Below, piece after piece: positions 35,761 through 45,158 of a stretch of 64,000 bases of DNA; position 1 is the first letter of the stretch; every line of letters begins with the position of its first letter. This DNA is from SMWC01 sp964466315 (GTDB lineage: Bacteria > Pseudomonadota > Gammaproteobacteria > Steroidobacterales > Rariloculaceae), in NCBI GenBank assembly GCA_964466315.1, contig CAYXNS010000004.1, positions 1 through 64,000 on the forward strand, written 5' to 3'. Under the pieces are notes generated by a model. The model ran no database searches. It saw only the letters and a list, made by a program, of their open reading frames with translations, and was not told where the DNA came from. Made by a program: the position numbers and the translations under genes.

Positions 35761-37173
35761 GTGCCGCAAGAGACCATCGTCCCACGCCTGGCGACTGGAC
35801 CAGTGGGCCATCATCTCCGAGCATTGGCGATGCCGATGGCGATCGGGTTCGTCGCACTGAACTCCTACAGCATCGCCGATACTTATTTCGTGGGCCAACT
35901 CGGTACGCTGCCGTTGGCGGCAATCGGCTTCACATTCCCCGTGGCTTTTACGATGGTTGCTATCGGCCTCGGTGTCGGTATCGGCACTTCCAGCGTCGTA
36001 GCACGTCTGCTTGGCACGGGCGACCACAGGGCCGTGCAACGGATTACGACACACGCACTGCTGCTGGGCGGGTTGCTGGGCATGATCTTGCTGTCAATCG
36101 GGCTCGCGACGATCGAGCCCGTGTTCCGAGCACTCGGCGCGGATGAAAGAACGCTGCCACTCATTCGAGAGTATATGCGGCCCTACTACCTCGGCAGCGT
36201 GCTGTTCGTCCTCCCGATGATCGGCAACTTTTCGCTTCGAGCCGCGGGTGAGTCCAAGGTGCCCGCGATAATCTTGAGTCTCTCGGCTGTGGTTAATATC
36301 GTTCTCGATCCTCTGTTGATCTTCGGGCTATGGGGATTCCCCCGGCTGGAACTTCAGGGCGCGGCGATCGCCACTGTTGTGGCAAACGCCGTTACCGTCC
36401 TGGCATCGCTCACGATTCTGTATCGGCGCGAACGCATGATTCGAGGCCGCTATGTGGGCCTGGATCACCTATGGGATTCGTGGCGGCGTCTGCTCCACGT
36501 GGGCATGCCCGCGACGGCGGCGAATCTGCTGTTACCCATCACGTTTGCCGCGATTACGGCGATGGTTGCGGCCTACGGCCCGGAGTCCGTGGCGGGTTTT
36601 GCCGTGGCTTCAAGAGTGGAATCCATCGTGTTGATCGTGGTCTTCGCCATGCAAGCCTCCGTCGGCCCGATCGTCGGGCAGAATCTCGGGGCGGGTCATA
36701 TGGGTCGAGTACGCGGCGCGATCGATCTGTCCAATCGCTTCCTCTTGATTTACACCATTCTTTTTGCCGCGGTCCTGTTCGTGGTCGCGCGCACCCTGGT
36801 GAGCATCTTCGATAACAATCCCGTGGTCGTAGACACAGCGGTAGCCTATCTGCACATCGTACCCATCACTCACGGGGCGTTCGGGCTCATGATGGTCGCT
36901 GTCGGAAGCTTTAACTCGCTGGGCCGTCCCATGCCTGCCGTCGTACTGACATTCGTCAAGTTCTTCGTAGTCTACATTCCGCTGGCGTTTATCTTGTCGC
37001 GATTGGTCGGCATCACGGGAATATTCTGGGCGAACGCAGTTTCTCACCTGCTCTTCGGAGTCGGATCGCTCGTGTGGCTCAGGCGAGAACTCAATGCCCT
37101 CGAGGCGGAGACTCGGTTAGCAGGACGCCCGCCGAGCGTCGAGTTTCCGGCGCCGAGTGAGTCTAATTTCTGA
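35761..37173 (+). CDS. MATE-family efflux transporter
   Basis: A 470-residue, 12-helix cation-coupled multidrug exporter of the MATE family (NorM/DinF type). It starts at GTG. The family hallmarks are visible: YSIADTYFVGQLGTLPLAAIGF near 36 and, in the second half, ASVGPIVGQNLGAGHMGRVRGAI near 300. It exports cationic drugs or metabolites using Na+ or H+. The 3' end overlaps the end of the convergent M48 protease gene by 11 bp. Confidence 0.9.
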   Translation: MPQETIVPRLATGPVGHHLRALAMPMAIGFVALNSYSIADTYFVGQLGTLPLAAIGFTFPVAFTMVAIGLGVGIGTSSVVARLLGTGDHRAVQRITTHALLLGGLLGMILLSIGLATIEPVFRALGADERTLPLIREYMRPYYLGSVLFVLPMIGNFSLRAAGESKVPAIILSLSAVVNIVLDPLLIFGLWGFPRLELQGAAIATVVANAVTVLASLTILYRRERMIRGRYVGLDHLWDSWRRLLHVGMPATAANLLLPITFAAITAMVAAYGPESVAGFAVASRVESIVLIVVFAMQASVGPIVGQNLGAGHMGRVRGAIDLSNRFLLIYTILFAAVLFVVARTLVSIFDNNPVVVDTAVAYLHIVPITHGAFGLMMVAVGSFNSLGRPMPAVVLTFVKFFVVYIPLAFILSRLVGITGIFWANAVSHLLFGVGSLVWLRRELNALEAETRLAGRPPSVEFPAPSESNF

Positions 37174-38734
37174 CGACCCGGGCAGACTGAATCTCGACCT
37201 GGTAGGACGCGGAGTTGACGAACGGGCCGAGTCCTGTCGCGAGTTGTGTTCCAGCGCCGGGCGGCAGCGTTCGATTCAGCGTTCGGCTCGTCTGCCGTAT
37301 GGCACCTTGCCCATCGACATAACGGATAACGAAGCCGAGATTTGCCACGACTACGCCTGTCGGGTTACCGACCTGCACGATGAGTTGGCCCTGCGCATCG
37401 GTATAGGTGGCGACTTGCAGATATCGGCTCGGATTTCGCGGCAGATCGAGACGCACCATCGCGACCCGCGCAGCTTCCCCTGCGGGGCTGTTGGCCTCGG
37501 CCGCTACTGAGTAATGCTCGAGAGCGGTATCGAGATCATCTCGCGACTCGGCCAACGTGCCCAAGGCGTAGTGCGCATCGCCGGTAGCGAGCAGGTCTAC
37601 GCTCGCCTCTAGATGAGCTAGTGCAGAGTCGCGCTGATTCAGTGCCTGATGCGCAAGCCCCTTCTGCAAATGATGGTAGAAGAACGTGTCGTCGATCGCG
37701 ATCGCATCCGTATAGTGCTCGATCGCCGCGGTGATACGATCCTGTTGAAAGTCTATGTCGCCCTGCAGAGCGTGAAACAATGCCTCCTGAGGCACGAGAT
37801 CAACGGCCTGAGCGGCGAGTTGCGCCGCGTCCGTAATGCGATTCTCCGCGAGGGCCGTGCGGCCTTCGTCGTAGGCGGCGTACGCGGGCTGATTGTTTCG
37901 CAGCGTGCTGGTCGCAGCCAGGAAGCGCTCGCGTTCGAGCACGCCGCCGGGCGGGATAGAGGCCGCCGTCGAGCGGTTTCTATCGACGCGTTCCTGCGAC
38001 GGCGGATGACTGGCAAATAATCCCGCGAGCCAGCCTGCGGATTTGCCCTCCGACAATCTGACGAACGTCTCTTGCAGAGTTATTACCGCTTGGGGGTCGT
38101 AGCCCGCCGCCGCCAGGTAGACGAGGCCGTAGCCATCGGCTTCGAGTTCCGCATTACGGCTGTAACGCTGATTCAGTAGCTGGGCGCCTATGCCGGCCGC
38201 GCCGATGGCGAGGCCGGAGTATTCGCTGCTTTGCGCGGCAACCGAGGTCGCCAACAGTACACCTTGGAGTATCATGCCGCGTTGCATGGCCTGCGCGCCG
38301 TGACCGGCCGCTGCGTGGACAATCTCATGGCCAAGCACGGCCGCGAGTTCAGCCTCCGAATCGAGTTCCAGTAATAAGCCCCGGTTCACGCCGATCTTGC
38401 CGCCCGGGAGCGCCCAGGCGTTCGGCACGGAGTTGTTGAGAACGACAAACTCATAGGGCAGTGCCAGGTCACTCTCGTGCGCAAGCTCGTTGCCGACGCT
38501 AGCGACGTAGGCAGCGAGTTCTGGGTCGACGACGAAATCGCCGCCCTGCATCTGCCGCGAAGCGAAATACTGTTCTTCGCCGATTGCGATCTGCTCGGCA
38601 ATAGAGAGCAATGACAGCTCGCGCTCGCCGGTTACGGGGTTGACACTACAGCCGCTGACGCCAAGCGTGGCCGCTAGCAGCAAAAAATAGCTAAATGTCT
38701 TCAAAATGCGCCTAAATGCCGTGATCGTGCGCAT
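37163..38734 (-). CDS. M48-family zinc metalloprotease with TPR domain, BepA-like lipoprotein
   Basis: About 523 residues. The N-terminus LLLAATLGVSGCS is a lipoprotein signal peptide (GVSGC). The zinc motif is LGHEIVHAAAGHGAQ near 137, with the third ligand Glu in ELEADGYGLVYLAAAGYDP near 200. Residues about 290-420 carry TPR-like helices (ALAENRITDAAQLAAQAVDL, QKGLAHQALNQRDSALAHLE), as in BepA/YfgC, which acts in outer-membrane protein quality control. The C-terminal 100 residues (YTDAQGQLIVQVGNPTG) form an extra beta-rich domain not found in BepA. I chose the ATG at 38734 over a TTG three codons upstream. Confidence 0.87.
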   Translation of the reverse strand: MRTITAFRRILKTFSYFLLLAATLGVSGCSVNPVTGERELSLLSIAEQIAIGEEQYFASRQMQGGDFVVDPELAAYVASVGNELAHESDLALPYEFVVLNNSVPNAWALPGGKIGVNRGLLLELDSEAELAAVLGHEIVHAAAGHGAQAMQRGMILQGVLLATSVAAQSSEYSGLAIGAAGIGAQLLNQRYSRNAELEADGYGLVYLAAAGYDPQAVITLQETFVRLSEGKSAGWLAGLFASHPPSQERVDRNRSTAASIPPGGVLERERFLAATSTLRNNQPAYAAYDEGRTALAENRITDAAQLAAQAVDLVPQEALFHALQGDIDFQQDRITAAIEHYTDAIAIDDTFFYHHLQKGLAHQALNQRDSALAHLEASVDLLATGDAHYALGTLAESRDDLDTALEHYSVAAEANSPAGEAARVAMVRLDLPRNPSRYLQVATYTDAQGQLIVQVGNPTGVVVANLGFVIRYVDGQGAIRQTSRTLNRTLPPGAGTQLATGLGPFVNSASYQVEIQSARVVRN

Positions 38735-38761
38735 ATCGTCCAAAAAAATATGCTATTCGGG

Positions 38762-39847
38762 TCAGCCAAAGTTGACCGAAGGGGCGTTACTCGGTGTCGA
38801 TATCTCGAGCCACGGCTCGATCCGGGACCGGTACTCCTGGTAGGCGGCGTACACGCGGGCAACCATTGGGTCCGCCGCAGCCAGGTCGTCCAGGACCTCT
38901 ATGCTATAGCGCTCCAGGGCCTCGAGTACGTCGTCGGGAAAGCGCCGGACGTCCACACCATGTTCGTCGACCAACGTCCGGAGGGCCTCATGATTACGCG
39001 TGTTGAACTCGGCCAGAAGGAAACTGTTCTCGGCAATGCAAGCCGTCTCGACGATATGCTGTAGTTCGTCTGGCAAGGACTCGTACGCCTCCCTCGACAC
39101 GAGCAGTTCCAACGCCCCGGAGGGTTCTTGCCAACCCGGGTAATAGTAATATTGCGCTGCCTGGTGCAAACCAACCGCCATATCGTTGTATGGCCCGACC
39201 CACTCGGTGGCGTCGATCGCGCCAGTTTGCAAAGCCGTGAAGATTTCCGAGACCGCCATCAAGACGGGCAATACGCCTGCGCGTTGCATAACCTCGCCAC
39301 CGAGGCCCGGGATACGCATCTTCAGGCCCTCGAGATCCGCGAGGGAATTAATCTCGCGGTTGAACCAGCCGCCCATCTGCGGGCCGGTATTGCCGGCCGG
39401 AAACGGAATGACGTTCTGCGGCGCGTAGGCTTCCCGCCAGAGTTCCAGCCCGCCGCCGTGAAACAGCCATGCGTTGAAGGCATCGGGAGTCATGCCGAAC
39501 GGCACACTGCCGAAGAGTTGGGCTGCCGGTATCTGACCCCGCCAGTAGATCGGCGCGCTGTGCCCTAGCTGGATCGTTCCTCTCGAGACGGCGTCGAGAA
39601 CTTCGAGAGCCGGAACGAGTTCGCCGGCCGCGAATACCTCGACCGTGAGGCGACCGCCCGAGAGTTCCTCGAGTCGCCGGGCCAGGCGGCTGGCGGACAC
39701 ACCATGACCGGGAAAATTCGGTGGCCAGGAGGTCACCATGCGCCATTGATGTCTCTCATCGCTGGCTGCCGGCTCATTCGTAGTGTCCGGTTGAGTGCAC
39801 GCAGCCAATGCCCCGAGACCGCCATAGAGAAAGGAGCGTCTACGCAT
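38762..39847 (-). CDS. TRAP-type substrate-binding protein, DctP family, without DctQM
   Basis: A 361-residue extracytoplasmic binding protein. MRRRSFLYGGLGALAACT has a twin-arginine motif and a possible lipobox. DctP features: TSWPPNFPGHGVSASRLARRL near 38, AVSEIFTALQTGAIDATEWVG near 205, and MRIPGLGGEVMQRAG near 182 with the conserved carboxylate-binding Arg. Such proteins deliver organic acids to TRAP membrane subunits DctQ and DctM, neither of which lies nearby. The closest subgroup seems to be keto-acid/hydroxyacid binders such as TakP, from the TEWVGPYND pattern. The M48 gene is 28 bp downstream on the same strand. Confidence 0.88.
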   Translation of the reverse strand: MRRRSFLYGGLGALAACTQPDTTNEPAASDERHQWRMVTSWPPNFPGHGVSASRLARRLEELSGGRLTVEVFAAGELVPALEVLDAVSRGTIQLGHSAPIYWRGQIPAAQLFGSVPFGMTPDAFNAWLFHGGGLELWREAYAPQNVIPFPAGNTGPQMGGWFNREINSLADLEGLKMRIPGLGGEVMQRAGVLPVLMAVSEIFTALQTGAIDATEWVGPYNDMAVGLHQAAQYYYYPGWQEPSGALELLVSREAYESLPDELQHIVETACIAENSFLLAEFNTRNHEALRTLVDEHGVDVRRFPDDVLEALERYSIEVLDDLAAADPMVARVYAAYQEYRSRIEPWLEISTPSNAPSVNFG

Positions 39848-39940
39848 CCGTCCATTCTGCCTTGGCGAAACCGCTTCCGCCAGACTTCGGTCGTCGCGGC
39901 GAATTGTGCAAGCCGGGGCTCATGAACGACAATTCGCCCC

Positions 39941-41635
39941 ATGGACAAGGAACCGACCCGGAGCCCAGATTTCATTCGCCAAATCGTGGCGGCTGATATC
40001 GCGCAGGGAAAACACGGCGGACGTGTGCAGACACGCTTTCCGCCAGAGCCGAACGGCTATTTGCATATCGGTCACGCTAAGGCGATATGCCTGTCTTTCA
40101 ATATTGCGGCGGAGTTCGATGGGCAGTGCTTCTTGCGCTTCGACGACACGAACCCGGCCGCGGAAGATACTGAGTTCGTGGAGGCGATCGAGCGCGACGT
40201 CTGCTGGCTGGGATTCGAGTGGGCCGACCTCACTCACGCTTCAGACTATTTTCCGCGGCTCTACGAGTTGGCGATTGAACTCATTAACGCCGGGAAAGCC
40301 TACGTCGACAGCCTCAGTGCGGCCGAAATCCGAGCGTACCGTGGGACGCTCATGGAGGAGGGAAGACTGAGTCCTCATCGGGAGCGCTCGGTTGCTGAAA
40401 ATCTCGAGCTGTTCGATTCGATGCGTCGCGGCGACTTCGATGAAGGTGAACATGTTCTAAGGGCGAAGATAGACATGGCATCGCCCAACATGAATATGCG
40501 TGATCCGACGCTGTATCGCATCCGTAAGATTCCGCATCAGCGAACAGGCGACGCATGGTGCATCTATCCGATGTATGATTTCGCGCACACACTTTCGGAC
40601 GCTTTGGAAGGAACCACACACTCACTGTGTAGCCTAGAGTTCGAGGACCATCGGCCGCTATACAACTGGCTGATCGAGCAACTCCCGGTTCCTCACCACC
40701 CGCAACAGATCGAGTTCTCGCGCCTGAATCTCATGTATACGGTCATGAGCAAGCGCAAGCTCAGACGGCTCGTCGAAGAAAAGCACGTAGACGGTTGGGA
40801 CGACCCACGCATGCCCACGCTCTCGGGAATGCGACGGCGTGGTTACACACCGACCGCGATTCGCGATTTTGTCGATCGCATCGGCGTCACGAAGAAAGAT
40901 CATTTAATTGAGCTCGCTTCGCTCGAGAATTCCGTCAGGGAGGACTTGAATGAGCATGCGCAACGACGTTTTGCTGTTCTCCGGCCGCTCAAGCTCATCA
41001 TCGACAATTACGCAGAAGAAGGAGAGGAATGGCTCGAAGCGGCCAATCATCCGAATCGCCCGAAACTCGGTTCGCGTCAGGTGCCGTTTACTCGCGAACT
41101 CTATATCGAGCGAGATGACTTCATAGAGGACCCGCCTGGAAAATTCAGGCGGCTAGCTCCGGGTCGCGAGGTTCGGTTGCGCTACGCCTACATCGTCAAA
41201 TGCGAAGAAGTCATCAAGGATGCTTCGGGGGAGGTGACCGAATTGCGTTGCAGCTACGACCCCGAAACCAGAAGCGGATCCACTCAGAGCCAACGAAAAG
41301 TGAAGGGTACGATTCACTGGGTATCAGCGCGCCACGCGGTCCATGTAGAGGTTCGATTGTACGATCGCCTGTTCAGGGTCCCGACGCCAGACCGGCAGGA
41401 CGGTGAGCTCGAACAGCATTTGAATCCGGACTCTCTGGAGATTCTACCCGCCGCTGCGCTCGAACCGGCCCTGGCTGCCGCCCTCCCGGGTGAGCAGTTT
41501 CAGTTTGAACGGCAGGGTTATTTCGTTGTCGATAGAAATACGGATGGTGGGAAACCGGAGTTCCTGCGTACAGTGAGTCTGCGTGACTCTTGGGCTAAGC
41601 TGGAAAAACAGGCGCTACAACAGGCACAAGCCTAG
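39941..41635 (+). CDS. glnS: Glutamine-tRNA ligase
   Basis: A 564-residue class I synthetase. The HIGH motif is EPNGYLHIGHAKAICL near 32, and the KMSKS equivalent is VMSKRKLRRL near 266. The start (VAADIAQGKHGGRVQTRFPPE) and the C-terminal beta-barrel anticodon domain (from about 335; GTIHWVSARHAVHVEVRLYD near 450) match GlnRS. GlnRS is the direct route to Gln-tRNA(Gln), typical of Gammaproteobacteria and a few other lineages, which supports the taxonomic reading. Confidence 0.97.
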   Translation: MDKEPTRSPDFIRQIVAADIAQGKHGGRVQTRFPPEPNGYLHIGHAKAICLSFNIAAEFDGQCFLRFDDTNPAAEDTEFVEAIERDVCWLGFEWADLTHASDYFPRLYELAIELINAGKAYVDSLSAAEIRAYRGTLMEEGRLSPHRERSVAENLELFDSMRRGDFDEGEHVLRAKIDMASPNMNMRDPTLYRIRKIPHQRTGDAWCIYPMYDFAHTLSDALEGTTHSLCSLEFEDHRPLYNWLIEQLPVPHHPQQIEFSRLNLMYTVMSKRKLRRLVEEKHVDGWDDPRMPTLSGMRRRGYTPTAIRDFVDRIGVTKKDHLIELASLENSVREDLNEHAQRRFAVLRPLKLIIDNYAEEGEEWLEAANHPNRPKLGSRQVPFTRELYIERDDFIEDPPGKFRRLAPGREVRLRYAYIVKCEEVIKDASGEVTELRCSYDPETRSGSTQSQRKVKGTIHWVSARHAVHVEVRLYDRLFRVPTPDRQDGELEQHLNPDSLEILPAAALEPALAAALPGEQFQFERQGYFVVDRNTDGGKPEFLRTVSLRDSWAKLEKQALQQAQA

Positions 41636-41746
41636 ATTTGGAGAGCCGGGCGTCCGGTCGGGCGCTACCTAGTCTGCGAGGTATCTACCCTAACCATCTG
41701 TTACTATTGCGTTTAATAAATAAAATGAAACGACTAATCGAATCCT

Positions 41747-42130
41747 ATGGCTTTTCAACGTTATCAACAGCGAGTTGAGGCAATGCTCGCAGCCGCCGAC
41801 ATCCGCGTCGGTGGTGACCGCCCATGGGATATCCGGGTCCTTAACAACGACTTCTACGCGCGCGTCGTTGCCCAGGGCACGCTCGGCGTTGGCGAGACCT
41901 ATATGGCTGGCTGGTGGGAGTGCGAGCAACTCGATGAGATGATTTGCCGGGCTTTCCGCGCCGGCTGTCATCGCCAGATCCGCCCTCTCAAGTATTTACT
42001 TTTCGTGCTGCAGGCACGGTTCTCGAATCTGCAACACCAGGCCCGCGCTTATCAGGTCGGTCAGGAACACTACGATCTAGGCCAGGACCTCTATCGCGCC
42101 ATGCTCGACAAACGCATGATCTATACTTAG
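41747..42130 (+). pseudogene. cfa: Truncated cyclopropane-fatty-acyl-phospholipid synthase (first third)
   Basis: 127 codons that match the N-terminal part of Cfa: PWDIRVLNNDFYARVVAQGTLGVGETYMAG then the linker LQHQARAYQVGQEHYDLGQDLYRAMLDKRMIYT. In intact Cfa the next residues enter the SAM-binding domain (YWK..LDEAQ..K.DLIC). Here the frame stops immediately after MIYT, and moaA begins 12 bp later. All catalytic parts are therefore missing. The remnant is preceded by a 110-bp AT-richer leader that could hold the promoter now serving the moa operon. Confidence 0.85.
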
Positions 42131-42142
42131 ACCGTAGAAGAG

Positions 42143-43189
42143 ATGGCTAGCAAAGTAACTCAATGGCAGGCGCCGGGCGAGGTTACGGACACCTTGTTCC
42201 GGCCGCTTCGCGATCTGCGTATTTCTGTCATAGACCGCTGCAATTATCGCTGCCCCTACTGCATGCCTGCCGCTATCTATGGTGAGGACTTCGAGTTTCT
42301 GCCGCGTCACCATTGGCTGACTGCCGGCGAGTTGAAGCGCGTCGCGGGCCTGTTCATGCAACTTGGAGTCACGAAGCTGCGGATTACGGGTGGTGAGCCG
42401 TTACTGCGACGGGATATCGTGGACATCGTGAGCAAGCTCAGTGATCTACCGGGATTGGAGGATCTGGCGCTGACGACGAACGGGGCTCTACTCACCGCAA
42501 GAGCGAAGGATTTGAGAGCTGCCGGCCTTAAACGCGTCACGATCAGTGTGGATAGCCTCGACGAAGCGGTGTTTACGGAGATGAGTGGTGGGCGCGGTGG
42601 CATTCAGAGCGTGCTCGATGGGATCGCCGCGGCGCAGAGTGCGGGTCTTGATCCTATCAAACTCAATGTGGTCGTCCAGAAGGATAACAATGACGCGACG
42701 GTCATGGATCTTCTCGAGCACTTTCGCGGCTCCGGGCTGATCTTGCGGTTCATCGAATACATGGACGTTGGAACGCTGAACGGGTGGCGCCTAGACGAGG
42801 TCGTCCCATCGAGAGAACTCCTAGAGCGAATCGCGGCGCGATGGCCGCTTAAGCCGCTGGAACGTAACTATCGTGGCGAGGTTGCCAGCCGCTACGCTTT
42901 CGAAGACGGTCAGGGAGAGATCGGCTTTATCTCATCTGTCAGCGAGCCATTCTGCGGCGCTTGCCATCGCGGGCGGCTATCGGCAGATGGGACGTTCTAT
43001 ACCTGCCTGTTCGCGAGCGAAGGGGTAAATCTTCGCAGCCCGCTACGCGGCGGAATCAGTGATGTGGATCTCGCAGGGCTGTTACAGAATATCTGGCGTC
43101 AACGGGCCGATCGCTATAGCGAGCTGAGAGAAAAGGAGACGAAGGCACCTCGTGAATCCCGCATAGAGATGTACAGGATCGGCGGCTGA
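42143..43189 (+). CDS. moaA: GTP 3',8-cyclase MoaA (molybdenum cofactor biosynthesis)
   Basis: A 348-residue radical SAM enzyme, first step of molybdopterin synthesis, converting GTP to 3',8-cyclo-dihydro-GTP. The N-terminal cluster motif is CNYRCPYCMP near 30-39, the GGE/SAM motif is LRITGGEPLLRRDIV near 78, and the C-terminal cluster cysteines are in CGACHRGRLSADGTFYTCLF near 270-290. It ends with Gly-Gly, as MoaA requires. It follows the cfa remnant by 12 bp and overlaps moaC by one base (TGATG), so the moa genes are translationally coupled. Confidence 0.97.
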   Translation: MASKVTQWQAPGEVTDTLFRPLRDLRISVIDRCNYRCPYCMPAAIYGEDFEFLPRHHWLTAGELKRVAGLFMQLGVTKLRITGGEPLLRRDIVDIVSKLSDLPGLEDLALTTNGALLTARAKDLRAAGLKRVTISVDSLDEAVFTEMSGGRGGIQSVLDGIAAAQSAGLDPIKLNVVVQKDNNDATVMDLLEHFRGSGLILRFIEYMDVGTLNGWRLDEVVPSRELLERIAARWPLKPLERNYRGEVASRYAFEDGQGEIGFISSVSEPFCGACHRGRLSADGTFYTCLFASEGVNLRSPLRGGISDVDLAGLLQNIWRQRADRYSELREKETKAPRESRIEMYRIGG

Positions 43190-43671
43190 TGCTGACGCAC
43201 GTGGATCCGGCCAACCGGCCGACTATGGTGGATGTTGGAGATAAGGCGGTGACGCAAAGAACAGCTCGGGCTCGGGCAGTCGTTCTATTTCCCGAGAATG
43301 TAATTGCCGACACGCAAGTCGGAGAAACGCTGCGTACGAAGAAAGGCCCCGTATTCGATACGGCGATCGTCGCCGGCGTCATGGCTGCGAAGCGCACCCA
43401 TGAACTCATACCGTTCTGTCACCCAATTCCTCTCGAGGACTGTAATATCACGATCGAGTGGGGTGCTGAGGGTGAAATCGTCATCGAATGCGCCGTACGC
43501 GCAACACACAAGACTGGTGTAGAGATAGAGGCCTTTACCGGCGCGATGACCGCCGCTTTGACCGTCTATGACATGTGCAAGGCACTCTCCCACGGTATCG
43601 AGATCAGAGACGTCAGGCTCATCTCCAAGACGGGCGGCAAGCGGGATTTTGAAGCGGCTGAACCGACGTGA
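43189..43671 (+). CDS. moaC: Cyclic pyranopterin monophosphate synthase MoaC
   Basis: A 160-residue partner of MoaA that produces cyclic pyranopterin monophosphate. Conserved elements: TMVDVGDKAVTQRTARA near 12, GVMAAKRTHELIPFCHPIPL near 65, and GAMTAALTVYDMCKALSH near 120, which contains the catalytic Asp and Lys. Starts on the overlapping ATG of the moaA stop and overlaps moaD by 4 bp. Confidence 0.97.
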   Translation: MLTHVDPANRPTMVDVGDKAVTQRTARARAVVLFPENVIADTQVGETLRTKKGPVFDTAIVAGVMAAKRTHELIPFCHPIPLEDCNITIEWGAEGEIVIECAVRATHKTGVEIEAFTGAMTAALTVYDMCKALSHGIEIRDVRLISKTGGKRDFEAAEPT

Positions 43672-43910
43672 TCAATATCACCGCGCAGTACTTCGCCGTC
43701 TTCCGCGAGCAGGCCGGCCGAGATCTCGAGGAGCTAACAACGTGCGCCACTACGGCGGAGGAGCTGTACGCCGAGGTATCGGCTAGACACGGCTTCGCCG
43801 ATTCTCTGACGCATTGTAAGGTCGCGATCAACGACGAACTCGCCGCATGGACCGCTTCGTTGGAAGAGGGTGACGTCATCCTGTTCTTCCCGCCTGTGGC
43901 AGGCGGGTGA
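43668..43910 (+). CDS. moaD: Molybdopterin synthase small (sulfur-carrier) subunit MoaD
   Basis: An 80-residue ubiquitin-fold protein. It starts at GTG within the moaC stop (GTGA). FFPPVAGG at the C-terminus ends with the Gly-Gly that becomes a thiocarboxylate and donates sulfur to precursor Z in the MoaDE complex. It overlaps moaE by 4 bp. Confidence 0.94.
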   Translation: MINITAQYFAVFREQAGRDLEELTTCATTAEELYAEVSARHGFADSLTHCKVAINDELAAWTASLEEGDVILFFPPVAGG

Positions 43911-44356
43911 GCTTCGAGATCACAGGCGAGCGCCTCGATCCCGAGGCGCTGAAAACTGCGTTAGCCCGTGATGCTGCCGGGGCCTGTGTCACGTTCGAAG
44001 GCTGGGTTCGGGATCACAATGACGGCGAGCCCGTGATCGCATTGGAGTACGAAGCGCATGCGCCGATCGCGAGCACGGAGGGCCAACGGATTTTCGTTGA
44101 AGTTGCCGCTCGATTCGATGTGCTCGCGGCGCTCGGACGGCATCGGGTAGGCCGTCTCGAGATCGGGGAGTGCGCAGTGTGGGTAGGCGTGACCGCGGCG
44201 CATCGCGACGCGGCATTCAATGCCTGCCGTTACATTATCGACGAGTTGAAACTCCGCGTGCCGATCTGGAAGAAGGAGCACTATCGAGACGGTCCGTCGG
44301 GTTGGGTAAACACCGTAACCGGAAAGGCATCGGCACAGAACGATACCGCATCCTGA
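43907..44356 (+). CDS. moaE: Molybdopterin synthase large subunit MoaE
   Basis: A 149-residue catalytic subunit that makes molybdopterin dithiolene with MoaD. Family features: ACVTFEGWVRDHNDGEPV near 27, YEAHAPIASTEGQRI, the HRVGRLEIGECAVWVGV core near 86, and the active-site Lys in VPIWKKEHYRDG near 127. GTG start overlapping the MoaD stop. Last of the tightly coupled moaACDE genes. Confidence 0.97.
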   Translation: MSFEITGERLDPEALKTALARDAAGACVTFEGWVRDHNDGEPVIALEYEAHAPIASTEGQRIFVEVAARFDVLAALGRHRVGRLEIGECAVWVGVTAAHRDAAFNACRYIIDELKLRVPIWKKEHYRDGPSGWVNTVTGKASAQNDTAS

Positions 44357-44366
44357 CTGTCCTCGG

Positions 44367-44984
44367 TTAGTCCAGCCTGCGTTCGAAACCTCGCCGATCT
44401 GTGGTCGTGTCCACGTCATAGGCCGCCTCCGGGAGATTCACGACCCTCGTTTTCGAGTCGGCGTTTCGTAGCAAGGATTTGGCACCGACATCCCCCTCCA
44501 GATCATCGAGCCGATGCCAGAGGCGGCGGGGCAGAATCGCCGGAACACCAATCTCGCCCGCGTAGCCGGCGGCTATAGCCCGTCCAGGCTGTCGCTGCCA
44601 GGCATCCGCGAGGCGCTGTAACGAGCCCGCACCGACCCATGGTTGGTCGGTCAGCACTACGAGTACGCCTTTCGCTTGCGGCGGAACCGCTCTTACGCCC
44701 GCTAGCAATGAGGTAGAGATACCGTCTTCCCAACGCGAGTTGTAGACGATTGACAGGTCGTTGAAGTTTCGCGCCAACAATGCCCGCAGGCGTAACGCAT
44801 GCGCGCCCAGCACGATCAGCACGCGGCCCGGAGTGACCGACCGGGCCGCGTCTATGGCGCCTAGCATCAGCGGCCGTACCGGATCGCGAATGAGTTGTTT
44901 CGGATATCCCAGGCGTCGCGAACCGCCAGCCGCCAAGAGAACACTCCAGAGTTCGTTCGACCCATCGAATACACGAATAGACAT
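44367..44984 (-). CDS. mocA: MocA-like molybdenum cofactor nucleotidyltransferase
   Basis: A 205-residue GT-A fold protein. The N-terminal nucleotide-binding loop is LLAAGGSRRLGYPKQLIRD near 16, and the metal Asp is in VLVVLTDQPWVGAGSL near 110. The motif GSRRLG.PKQ and the position near moa and xdhC favour MocA, which attaches CMP to molybdopterin for xanthine-dehydrogenase-family enzymes, over MobA, which attaches GMP for DMSO reductase-type enzymes. It converges with moaE, with 10 bp between their ends. Confidence 0.82.
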   Translation of the reverse strand: MSIRVFDGSNELWSVLLAAGGSRRLGYPKQLIRDPVRPLMLGAIDAARSVTPGRVLIVLGAHALRLRALLARNFNDLSIVYNSRWEDGISTSLLAGVRAVPPQAKGVLVVLTDQPWVGAGSLQRLADAWQRQPGRAIAAGYAGEIGVPAILPRRLWHRLDDLEGDVGAKSLLRNADSKTRVVNLPEAAYDVDTTTDRRGFERRLD

Positions 44985-45158
44985 GCGCTAACTATACTGG
45001 AAGCTCGTGTTACATAACTGCGCGGCCGATGCCGTTCGGGACCAGAGACTACGCGCTCGCTGATGTGGGCGTCGCCGAGCGCGCACGAATACGGTAATCT
45101 ATCCGTCACTGTTCAGAACACGATACGAAAGAACACTAAAGACAGGGTACGGGGATCT

